Positions 16,092 through 23,784 of a stretch of DNA of 64,000 nucleotides are shown here, piece after piece; the first letter of the stretch is position 1; each line of letters starts with the position of its first letter. A program made the position numbers and the translations under genes. The stretch spans positions 1 through 64,000 of the forward strand of contig JADLDL010000090.1 of the NCBI GenBank assembly GCA_020846655.1. Reading direction: 5' to 3'. The notes beneath the pieces are model-generated. The model was not told the DNA's origin. It saw only the letters and a list, made by a program, of their open reading frames with translations, and ran no database searches. The stretch is from Saprospiraceae bacterium. GTDB lineage: Bacteria; Bacteroidota; Bacteroidia; Chitinophagales; Saprospiraceae.

Positions 16092-16874
16092 ATGCAGCAC
16101 ATCAACAACATCATCATTGTGGAAAGCCCCAACGACAGAGCATTTGTCCAAGTTTTGGGCCAAGAAGTCGAATTATCAGCCACAGGCATTGAAATTGTTG
16201 ACTTGCACAAGTTCCCAGATCCTACTGTGCCAGAAAAGGAGCTAAGGGGTAAGCACGCTATAGGGAAAAAATTGGAAGGACTAAAAGGCCAGTTAGACAG
16301 AAAATATACCCATGTCAAGAAAATTGGAGTTGTTTTGGATATGGACGATTGGGACCTTTTGACCAATTTAAAACATGTAAATAAAGCAGTTGCTTTTGCA
16401 TTCGGAACTGATCCAAAATTTGAAAAAGAAGGCCAGTTTCGAGAGATAAGTATTAATGCTGGCCGTAATACACCAATATCGCTACTGATTTCATGCTTTT
16501 TCACCAAAGGGTATATCGATTTGCCTAATGATGATCTAAAAGAGGATGCTGGAAATCTGGACACGCTCTTGTTTGCTATCCGGAAGAACCCACAGATTCA
16601 TGTCCCATACGCTGATTGCCTACATCTTTGGGCTGATTGCGTTAATTTTTCTGAAAGTAATTTGAAAGTTAGCCCCAATTTGTACACAAAAATGTGGCTT
16701 GATAATTTTCTTCGAGCAATGGCGAAAGAAAAATTAGGTAAATCAGGAAAGAATATTTTGAGTGATTTTGAAGCCAAAAAGTCGGATGTAATTTTAGAAC
16801 TAGGAAAAGTTGTTTTTGACCTCAAACACACAGCATTGGAAAAATTTCGACAATTTTTGCAAACCTTCAAGTAA
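16092..16874 (+). CDS. DUF3226/TOPRIM-like protein, probable effector of the AAA pair
   Basis: A 260-residue protein whose opening IIIVESPNDRAFV (E11) and later GVVLDMDDWD (D83, D85) match the acidic TOPRIM pattern of E then DxD. The overall layout resembles DUF3226 proteins. In PARIS the partner of the AAA15 ATPase is a DUF4435 TOPRIM nuclease; this looks like a variant of that plan, where the ATPase senses and the TOPRIM protein cuts nucleic acid. It is coupled to the ATPase by a 2-base gap and shares its AT-rich composition. Function is inferred from architecture only. Confidence 0.72.
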   Translation: MQHINNIIIVESPNDRAFVQVLGQEVELSATGIEIVDLHKFPDPTVPEKELRGKHAIGKKLEGLKGQLDRKYTHVKKIGVVLDMDDWDLLTNLKHVNKAVAFAFGTDPKFEKEGQFREISINAGRNTPISLLISCFFTKGYIDLPNDDLKEDAGNLDTLLFAIRKNPQIHVPYADCLHLWADCVNFSESNLKVSPNLYTKMWLDNFLRAMAKEKLGKSGKNILSDFEAKKSDVILELGKVVFDLKHTALEKFRQFLQTFK

Positions 16875-16920
16875 TGTAAATCCCTCTTTTCCTTAAACAA
16901 ATAAATAGCGAAAGACGTCT

Positions 16921-16977
16921 ATGCAAACCCACTTCATCGCCTACTACGCCGTCCGGTACTTCCAGTTTTTCGCCTAA
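16921..16977 (+). pseudogene. Decayed duplicate of the 5' end of the following methyltransferase gene
   Basis: Reading from the ATG at 16921 gives 18 residues (MQTHFIAYYAVR and then unrelated residues) before a TAA. The first 12 codons closely match the real gene start 71 bases downstream, MQTDLVAYYAAR, and the DNA matches at about 30 of the first 36 bases. After that the similarity stops. It looks like a leftover 5' fragment of a duplicated gene, lying exactly where the AT-rich module ends. Confidence 0.65.
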
Positions 16978-16991
16978 AAGAATTAGGGCAA

Positions 16992-17633
16992 ATGCAAACT
17001 GACCTCGTCGCCTACTACGCCGCCCGGGCAAAAGAGTATGAAAAAATTTACGACAAACCCGAGCGGCAGGCGGATTTGACGCTACTCAGCACCCAACTCC
17101 AGGACTTGTTCCGGGGCCGCGACCTGCTCGAAATCGCCTGCGGTACCGGCTGGTGGACCCGCCACCTGGCCCAAAGCGCCCGCTCCGTGTTGGCAACCGA
17201 CATCAACGAACCCGTGCTGGACATCGCCCGCGCCCTGAACGACCCCGCCGCGCCGGCGGTTTTTCAACAGGACGATTTGTTCAACAGCCATATCGACCAG
17301 CACTTCGAGGCGCTGTTCGGCGGCTTCATCTGGTCGCATATTCGACTCGAACAGCTGGACGATTTCCTCGCCCGCTGCCGGCGCTGGCTCGCGCCCGGCG
17401 GGCGCCTGGTGTTGGCCGACAACCGCTTTGTGCCCGGCAGCAACATTCCCGTCTCCCATACGGATGCCGGTGGAAATACCTACCAAACCCGGCGGCTCGA
17501 CGACAGTTCGACCCACCTCGTGCTGAAAAACTTCCCGGAGCCGGATTTTTTAAAAACAAAACTCGCTCCCTACTGCCAACGCGTGGAGCTGCATCTGCTC
17601 GAATTCTATTGGCTGGCGATAGCCGAAATCTAA
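16992..17633 (+). CDS. Class I SAM-dependent methyltransferase
   Basis: A 213-residue methyltransferase of unknown substrate. Motif I is LLEIACGTGWWTRHLA (about residues 40-55), followed by LATDINEPVLD and a motif-IV-like region with FGGFIWSHIRLEQ. The C-terminal part contains WLAPGGRLVLADN. GC-rich composition returns here. It is probably a small-molecule methyltransferase. The only nearby hint is the duplicated 5' end just upstream. Confidence 0.88.
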   Translation: MQTDLVAYYAARAKEYEKIYDKPERQADLTLLSTQLQDLFRGRDLLEIACGTGWWTRHLAQSARSVLATDINEPVLDIARALNDPAAPAVFQQDDLFNSHIDQHFEALFGGFIWSHIRLEQLDDFLARCRRWLAPGGRLVLADNRFVPGSNIPVSHTDAGGNTYQTRRLDDSSTHLVLKNFPEPDFLKTKLAPYCQRVELHLLEFYWLAIAEI

Positions 17634-17694
17634 TCGATCCGGTGAATTCCATTATCCAACAAGTAGTACCTTCCCCCGAAAAAACACCCTTTCC

Positions 17695-20586
17695 ATGCGT
17701 TGTACTGTTGCACGTCCCTTGCCCCTCCTGCTTGCTATTTGCTGCTGTTCCATGCCTTTGTTGGCCCAAAAGCCTACGCCCGCCGATGTGCGGCTACAAG
17801 GTTTTGAACTACGCAAATCGCTAAAAGACAATTCTTTAGTGGCCGCTCTTCGGCCAGAGAACATCGGCCCATCCATCTTTTCCTGCCGGGTCACCGATGT
17901 GGAGGCCAACCCCGAAGACCCCAGCAAAATGTACGTTGCTTATGCCTCGGGCGGGCTTTGGTACAGCGACAACAACGGCACCACTTTCCAACCGGTATTC
18001 GACCAGGAAGCCTCCATGACCATCGGCGATATTGCGGTCGACTGGCAGCGCGGCGTGCTCTGGGTCGGCACCGGCGAATCGAACAGCAGCCGCTCCTCCT
18101 ACGCCGGCACGGGCATCTACCGCAGCGCCGACGGCGGCAAAACCTGGGAGTACCGCGGCCTGCCCGAAAGCCACCACATCGGGCGGATCATCCTGCACCC
18201 CAGCGACCCCGAAGTCATTTGGGTCGCCGTTTTGGGTCACCTCTACTCCCCCAATCCCGAGCGCGGCGTGTACCGCAGCACCGACGGCGGCCGCAACTGG
18301 AAACGAACCCTTTTTGTCAACAACACCAGCGGCGCCATCGACATCTGCCTCGATCCCCAATCGCCCAACACCCTGTATGCCGCCACTTGGGAACGCGAAC
18401 GCCAAGCCTGGAATTTCAGCGGCGCCGGCGCTGGCTCGGGCATCTGGAAAAGCACCGACGGCGGCGCTACCTGGGGGCTCGTTAGTACCCCCGAAAGCGG
18501 ATTTCCCACAGGCCCCAACGTGGGCCGCATCGGTCTTTGCGCCGGCGCAAAAGACGGCCAAACCGTCTTGTATGCCAGTGTGGACAACCAAAACCCAAAA
18601 CCGAAAAAAGACAAGGCCCATGAGGGAATCACAAAAGACCAACTGCGCAGCATCTCTGCCGCTGATTTCCAAAAACTGCCGGATGAAAAACTGGATGACT
18701 TTTTGAAAGACAACGGCTTCCCGGAAAAATACAGCGCCAAAAAGATCAAAGACCAGGTGCAAAAAGGCAAAATCACGCCGCAAACCCTGGTGGAATTCCT
18801 CGAAGACGCCAACGCCAAATTGTTCGACGTCGACTATATCGGCGCCGAAGTGTACCGCAGTACCGACGGCGGCCGCAGCTGGACCCGCAGCCACGCCGAA
18901 CCGCTCGACGGCATCCATTTCACCTACGGCTACTATTTTTCCAACATTCGCTGTCTGCCCGACAACCCCGACCAGCTGTATCTGCTCGGTTTTTTAATCA
19001 TCAAAAGCGAGGATGGCGGCCAAACCTGGAAAAGTATCAACGGCGACAACGTACATGTGGACCACCACGCCCTTTGGATCGACCCCGCTCAACCCCGGCA
19101 CCTCATCAACGGCAACGACGGCGGCCTGAATATTTCCTGGGACAATGGCGCCTCCTGGATCAAATGCAACAACCCGCCCGTAGGCCAATTCTATGCCATT
19201 GCCACCGATGCCGCCGAACCCTACCGGGTCTATGGCGGTGCCCAGGACAACGGCGTCTGGAGCGGCCCTTCCAACTACAAAGCCTCCAGCGCCTGGCAGC
19301 AGGACGGCCGCTATCCCTACGAGGAATTGTTGGGCGGCGACGGCATGCAGATTGCGGTGGATACCCGCGACAACGCGACCGTGTACACCGGCTTCCAGTT
19401 TGGCAACTACTTCAGAATCAACAAAAACAACGGCCGCCGGAAAGCCATCTCGCCCAAACACGAACTGGGCGAACGCCCGCTGCGCTTCAACTGGCAAACC
19501 CCGATCTGGCTGAGCGTGCACCAGCAGGACGTCCTCTACCTCGGCGCCCACCGCTTGTACCGCTCGTTCAACCAGGGCGACGACTGGGCTCCCATTTCCG
19601 ACGACCTCACGGCCGGCGGCCGCGCCGGCAACGTACCCTACGGCACCCTGAGCACCATACACGAAAGCCCGCTCAAATTCGGCCTGCTCTACACCGGCTC
19701 CGATGACGGCCGGATACACGTCAGCCGCGACGGTGGCGATACCTGGACGCGTATTTCTGACTCGCTGCCGCAAAAAAACCTCTGGGTGTCGAGGGTGATC
19801 GCGTCTGCCCATGATAAAGCGCGCGTGTTTGTCAGCCTGAATGGCTACCGCTCCGACGATTTTTCGGCCTACCTCTACATGTCGGACAATTATGGCAAAC
19901 AATGGCGCCGCCTGGGCGCCAACTTGCCGGCCGAACCCATCAACGTGGTACGGGAAGACCCGGGCAACCCCAATGTATTGTACGTAGGCACCGACCACGG
20001 GCTGTATGTTTCGCTCGACCGCGGGGAGAGTTTTCAGACACTGGCGCCGGATTTTCCGGCGGTGGCCGTACACGACCTGGCTGTGCAGGCCAAAGCCAAA
20101 GAGCTGGTCATCGGTACCCATGGCCGGTCGATGTTTAAGGTAAATATTGCGGCCGTCCAGCAGTTGAACGCCGAGGTGCTGGCCGAGGCCGTTCACCTGT
20201 TTGAGATCCAGAAAACCAAATTTTCCAAAAACTGGGGCAAAAAACAGCCCTGGCGGGAAGCCAAAGACCCGGGCTTGCCGGTGACCTTTTACGCGGCCAG
20301 CGTCGGAAAGGCCAGCTGGACCGTAAAAACAAAAGACGGCCTGGTGGTGAATAATGGAGAGTGGGATTGTGTGAAAGGGCTGAACACCTTTACCTTCGCC
20401 TTGGATTGTCAGGATGCCCTTGCCAAAAAATATCAAAAAGCGTTTAACGACGCGCAAAAAGACCCAAAAAAGCCCTTAGAACTTGTAAAAGCCGACAATG
20501 GCAAGTTTTATTTGCAAAAAGGCAGTTTCCTCTTCGACATTCAAAAAGACAACAAAACCGCAAGCCAGGAGTTTGTCATAGACTAA
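17695..20586 (+). CDS. Secreted BNR/sortilin-type beta-propeller protein
   Basis: A 963-residue exported protein with a signal peptide (LLLAICCCSMPLLAQ) and two propeller regions made of repeated Asp-box motifs such as IYRSADGGKTWE, VYRSTDGGRNWK, IWKSTDGGATW and IHVSRDGGDTWTRI. This layout matches the VPS10/sortilin-like glycosyl hydrolase family common in Bacteroidota. Annotations as glycosidase or photosystem-stability factor are unproven. A Lys-rich insert lies at about residues 300-375. There is no type IX sorting domain; the last 100 residues form a separate small domain. Confidence 0.82.
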   Translation: MRCTVARPLPLLLAICCCSMPLLAQKPTPADVRLQGFELRKSLKDNSLVAALRPENIGPSIFSCRVTDVEANPEDPSKMYVAYASGGLWYSDNNGTTFQPVFDQEASMTIGDIAVDWQRGVLWVGTGESNSSRSSYAGTGIYRSADGGKTWEYRGLPESHHIGRIILHPSDPEVIWVAVLGHLYSPNPERGVYRSTDGGRNWKRTLFVNNTSGAIDICLDPQSPNTLYAATWERERQAWNFSGAGAGSGIWKSTDGGATWGLVSTPESGFPTGPNVGRIGLCAGAKDGQTVLYASVDNQNPKPKKDKAHEGITKDQLRSISAADFQKLPDEKLDDFLKDNGFPEKYSAKKIKDQVQKGKITPQTLVEFLEDANAKLFDVDYIGAEVYRSTDGGRSWTRSHAEPLDGIHFTYGYYFSNIRCLPDNPDQLYLLGFLIIKSEDGGQTWKSINGDNVHVDHHALWIDPAQPRHLINGNDGGLNISWDNGASWIKCNNPPVGQFYAIATDAAEPYRVYGGAQDNGVWSGPSNYKASSAWQQDGRYPYEELLGGDGMQIAVDTRDNATVYTGFQFGNYFRINKNNGRRKAISPKHELGERPLRFNWQTPIWLSVHQQDVLYLGAHRLYRSFNQGDDWAPISDDLTAGGRAGNVPYGTLSTIHESPLKFGLLYTGSDDGRIHVSRDGGDTWTRISDSLPQKNLWVSRVIASAHDKARVFVSLNGYRSDDFSAYLYMSDNYGKQWRRLGANLPAEPINVVREDPGNPNVLYVGTDHGLYVSLDRGESFQTLAPDFPAVAVHDLAVQAKAKELVIGTHGRSMFKVNIAAVQQLNAEVLAEAVHLFEIQKTKFSKNWGKKQPWREAKDPGLPVTFYAASVGKASWTVKTKDGLVVNNGEWDCVKGLNTFTFALDCQDALAKKYQKAFNDAQKDPKKPLELVKADNGKFYLQKGSFLFDIQKDNKTASQEFVID

Positions 20587-20626
20587 AGACGAAACCCTGT
20601 AAACATTCATTTCAATACATTTCTCG

Positions 20627-21382
20627 ATGAAAAATTTTAAAAACCTGTTCTTGCTGGCGCTGGCCGTTGGCAGCATGTCGCTTACCAGTTGCCTGCACAT
20701 TCTGGAAGAAGTAACCGTAAAAAAAGACGGTTCCGGCACGTACAAAATGACGCTCGATATGAGCGAAATCAAGAGCATGATGGAGATGTTTAAAGGAATG
20801 GCGCCCGACAGCCTTTCCGGCGATTCGACCGGCGTGGATATGGAAATTGACTCCGATAGCGGCGACAATGGCATGAGCGAAATGGGGCAACAACTCAGCG
20901 GCGTGGCCTCCAGCCTGAAAGGTATATCCGGCCTGAACAACGTCAAGGAAATCAACGACACCACCTCGTTTAATTTCGGATATTCCTTTGAGTTTGCCAA
21001 CGTAGACGCCCTCAACAAGGCCATGAAGGTGATCAACAAGGAAAAATACGATTCCAAAGTGGATGAAGTGTTCAAATTTAATGGCAAAAGTTTCGAACGC
21101 CTCGCTACCGGCGACCTGGGCGAAGAAATTAAAAAAGCCCTGGCTGAAAACGAAGGCGAAGACGCCGACGCAGAAGGCGGCATGGAAATGATGAAAAACT
21201 TCTTCACTGATATGACTTACAAACAGGTGTACCATTTCCCGGACCGCGAGGTGAAAAAATCGTCCAACAGCCTTTCCGAACTGAGCGACAATGGCCATAC
21301 CCTGACCATCACGCTCAAGCCCTTCGACGAGGAGCAGCAAAAGCAAAAGGTGAACGTGGGTACGGTGGTGAAATTAAAATAA
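20627..21382 (+). CDS. Hypothetical lipoprotein
   Basis: A 251-residue protein with a clear lipobox, SMSLTSC (C22). The mature part contains a repeated pattern of a DGSGTYKMTLDMSEIKSMM segment, an acidic DSDSGDNG stretch, and a KQVYHFPDREVKKSSN segment near the end. No named family is recognised, although similar lipoproteins are common in Bacteroidota. It follows the BNR protein by 40 bases on the same strand and ends at a strong terminator, so the two could form a secreted-protein operon. Confidence 0.75.
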   Translation: MKNFKNLFLLALAVGSMSLTSCLHILEEVTVKKDGSGTYKMTLDMSEIKSMMEMFKGMAPDSLSGDSTGVDMEIDSDSGDNGMSEMGQQLSGVASSLKGISGLNNVKEINDTTSFNFGYSFEFANVDALNKAMKVINKEKYDSKVDEVFKFNGKSFERLATGDLGEEIKKALAENEGEDADAEGGMEMMKNFFTDMTYKQVYHFPDREVKKSSNSLSELSDNGHTLTITLKPFDEEQQKQKVNVGTVVKLK

Positions 21383-21405
21383 GAGCCCAGCGCTCGTTCC
21401 AAGTC

Positions 21406-21449
21406 AACAGCCCCTGGCGCAGTCGGATCGCGACACGCCGGGGGCTGTT
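21406..21449 (+). terminator. Intrinsic terminator
   Basis: AACAGCCCC (21406-21414) pairs with GGGGCTGTT (21441-21449), with further pairing inside, and is followed by GTGTTTT. It lies just after the lipoprotein gene ending at 21382. Confidence 0.75.
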
Positions 21450-21453
21450 GTGT

Positions 21454-21485
21454 TTTGGCAGTCACCGCGCCAGCCGTTATCTTTG
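21454..21485 (+). promoter_or_regulatory. Bacteroidota-type promoter for the NTF2-like lipoprotein
   Basis: TTTG at 21454-21457, a 20-base spacer and TATCTTTG at 21478-21485 fit the phylum consensus closely. The predicted transcript starts near 21492, about 40 bases before the ATG at 21532. The TTTG overlaps the tail of the preceding terminator. Confidence 0.55.
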
Positions 21486-21531
21486 AGCAGACTCCTGCGC
21501 GCACCATTCCTCCACACCACAAACAAAATCG

Positions 21532-22059
21532 ATGAAAAACACCTTCCTGCTTTTCTTGCTCCTCGCCTTGCCGCTGCTGTGGCATTGCCAAAATACACCC
21601 GCGCCAGTAGATGTTGAAAAAGAAAAAGCGGCGATTCAGGCCCTGATCGCCAAAGAAACCGAATCGTATTACCGTCAGGATTTTGAAACCTGGAAGAGCA
21701 CCTACCTCGAAGATCCCGGTTTTCGGAAATACGGCTACTGGGAAGGCTACCCGGAAAAGGTTGTTTTTTACAATGGGTTTGAGCCCCTGAAAGCGGAAAA
21801 GAAAAAGCAGTTTGATGCCAACGAAACCCTCTGGCAAGGTTCCACCGAAGAGCGCGCCAACGAAAACTTCCGGATATCCCAGGACATGGCCTGGTATACC
21901 TTCGAGCAGTTTTCGTATGAAAAAGGCACGAAGAAATTTTTGGGCAAGTCGCTGGAAACCAGGATTTTGGAAAAGCACGAGGGCCAGTGGAAAATTGCCT
22001 ACCTGGGCTACCATTACTTTCCGGACACCACCCAAACCACCACCAGCCAGCAACAGTAA
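21532..22059 (+). CDS. NTF2/SnoaL-like lipoprotein
   Basis: A 175-residue protein with a hydrophobic N-terminus ending in a cysteine (LLWHC, C19), probably lipidated. The mature part, with AIQALIAKETESYYRQDFE, TYLEDPG and the final GQWKIAYLGYHYF, has the shape of DUF4440/SnoaL-like proteins that fold as NTF2-type cones. No catalytic role can be assigned. It has its own promoter and is followed 17 bases later by the broken gene at 22077. Confidence 0.8.
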   Translation: MKNTFLLFLLLALPLLWHCQNTPAPVDVEKEKAAIQALIAKETESYYRQDFETWKSTYLEDPGFRKYGYWEGYPEKVVFYNGFEPLKAEKKKQFDANETLWQGSTEERANENFRISQDMAWYTFEQFSYEKGTKKFLGKSLETRILEKHEGQWKIAYLGYHYFPDTTQTTTSQQQ

Positions 22060-22076
22060 ACCACTACCCCTTGCCC

Positions 22077-22841
22077 ATGCGTTGCGTTTCTATCCTGGTC
22101 CTGTTGGGGTGTCTTTCCTGCGTGCTGTCGCCCCAAGCACCGGCACCGACGGCTGCCAGTGCCGGCCCGATGGCCGATACGCTGCGGGCGCCCGTTTTTC
22201 TGCTGCCCGCCCGTACGTATCCGGAGAGTCGGAAGGCTTTGGCAGAACACCGCAGGGCTTGCCAGGCGGCGTTTTCGGCGGGGCAGGTTGACCTCGATTC
22301 GGTCGGCAGGGCGTTTACCCGGTATTTTTGAGCAGAAATTATTCCCCATTGGTTCGGCACACCCTGGTCGTTTTACGGCCACACCGAGGTGCCCGGGCAG
22401 GGGAATATTGCCTGCGGCTATTTTGTCTCCACCACGCTTTTGCATGCCGGCCTGCGGCTCAACCGCTACCGGCTGGCCCAGCAAGGGCCCGCCGACGAGG
22501 CGCTGATGCTCAGCCTGGGCGACACCGTGCGCGTCTGTCGGCGCGGCGCGGCGGCCGCACTGAAACAGTGGCGCAACCAACTGCGCGAGGGCTTGTATTT
22601 TATCGGTTTGGGCGGCAACCATGTCGGTTTTTTGCTCCAACAAGACGGCGAACTGTATATGCTACACGCCAACTACGTAGGGCCCGTCGCCGTTCAATTG
22701 CAGCCCGCAGCGGAGAGTGTGCTGATGGGTTTTCAGGAATTTTACCTCGCTGACATCACCTACAACCGGCGGCTGATGGAACGTTGGCTGACCGGAAAAG
22801 AAGTAAAACTGGAGAAAAAAGGCATCCTACAGGAATGGTAG
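22077..22841 (+). pseudogene. Secreted protein gene interrupted by one in-frame TGA
   Basis: Translation from the ATG at 22077 gives a lipoprotein-like signal (MRCVSILVLLGCLSC) and runs to a TGA at 22329-22331. The very same frame then continues without another stop to 22841, reading IIPHWFGTPWSFYGHTEV and IACGYFVSTTLLHAGLRLNR, which looks like genuine conserved protein. Without the TGA the product would be 254 residues. A single nonsense change, a sequencing error or readthrough could each explain it. The family is a Bacteroidota secreted protein whose function I cannot name. Confidence 0.75.
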
Positions 22842-22940
22842 GGCTTCCGCCTGGGCGTCGTGTCAGCGCTTTCTACTATTTGTAGAAAGAAAGGGTAGGG
22901 TTTCCGCCCACCGCCATCACCCTTCTACATTTTGACTTTT

Positions 22941-22961
22941 ACATTTTACATTTTACATTTT
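22941..22961. repeat. Heptanucleotide tandem repeat ACATTTT x3
   Basis: Three perfect tandem copies of ACATTTT, with a fourth separate copy at 22927-22933, cover the stop codon and last codons of the minus-strand transferase gene. The sequence lies between convergent genes. Confidence 0.7.
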
Positions 22962-23684
22962 CTCCCCTTCTTCTTTCACCAGAGATTCCCACTTGCGCAC
23001 GGGGACCCGGGGCTGTGGCGACCAGGCGCCGGTTTTCCAATCCATGACCTCAATGTTGTTGAAATTCAGTTTGTAGTCAAATTGCGAGGGCACATCGTAG
23101 CAATAGCCGTGGTAGTAGTATTGTTTCCCGAATTGCTGCGCCAGTTGGAGTTCGAGCAGCATGGTGTAGGTACCCAGGCTCCGGCGGTCGCTGGCCGGGT
23201 CAAAAAAGCAGTATGTGGCGGAAATAGCGGTTTCTCCGATATGAAAATAACTGCACGCAATCAATTTCCCTTGTTCATAAATTGAAAATTCCATGCCAGA
23301 AACCGGAATTTCATAGGAATGGGGATTCAGAAACGAATAAACGGAAAGGGGTTGCCGGTCGCGGAAGCGTTCGGTGTGTTTGAGGAACAATTGTTCTTTT
23401 TCGGGAGTCAGTTGGATTGGGGCGCAGCGGTATTTCAGGTCGCTGTTGCGGCGCAGCAATTGGCGCTGGCTTTTGGAAAAATTCAAGGGCGCGTCGAGCC
23501 GGATGCGGAGCGGGATGGTGCGGCAAATCCGGCCCCGGCAGATTGCAAAATTGTGGCGGATCACCGAATAGCCCAGCAAACGCCAGCCCTGGTACAAAAA
23601 ACTGTCGAACTGCGCGGGCTCCATCGGCAGCATTTCGATACTCTCATCGACAATGTCTTCCAGAAATGAACGGTAGGTTTGCAT
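22953..23684 (-). CDS. Arginyl/leucyl-tRNA-protein transferase-like protein
   Basis: A 243-residue protein resembling the C-terminal half of ATE1/Bpt enzymes, which attach Arg or Leu from a charged tRNA to protein N-termini and mark them for degradation. The key resemblance is RRSLGTYTMLLELQLAQQ followed by FGKQYYYHGY, preceded by CSYFHIGETAISATYCFFDP. The N-terminal cysteine cluster of ATE1 is not obvious, although FAICRGRICRT contains two cysteines. Similar short proteins occur in Bacteroidota. The amino acid used cannot be told from sequence. Confidence 0.7.
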   Translation of the reverse strand: MQTYRSFLEDIVDESIEMLPMEPAQFDSFLYQGWRLLGYSVIRHNFAICRGRICRTIPLRIRLDAPLNFSKSQRQLLRRNSDLKYRCAPIQLTPEKEQLFLKHTERFRDRQPLSVYSFLNPHSYEIPVSGMEFSIYEQGKLIACSYFHIGETAISATYCFFDPASDRRSLGTYTMLLELQLAQQFGKQYYYHGYCYDVPSQFDYKLNFNNIEVMDWKTGAWSPQPRVPVRKWESLVKEEGEKM

Positions 23685-23784
23685 AGTTTTGGCGACAACG
23701 CGGGCTATCGCAGATTAAGTTCCTCGCAAGTATACAGATTTTTGAATTATCCCCCGTTCTTTGTCATTGCCCTGACCGCTATCG

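Noticed and set aside
14989..16874. Calling the ATPase/TOPRIM pair PARIS outright
   Set aside because: The second protein looks like DUF3226, not the DUF4435 AriB protein, and the ATPase is shorter than AriA as I know it. Only likeness to the plan is claimed.
22329..22331. TGA as a selenocysteine codon
   Set aside because: No SECIS-like hairpin was recognised just downstream, and the expected protein family has no known redox cysteine at this point. A nonsense change or error is simpler.
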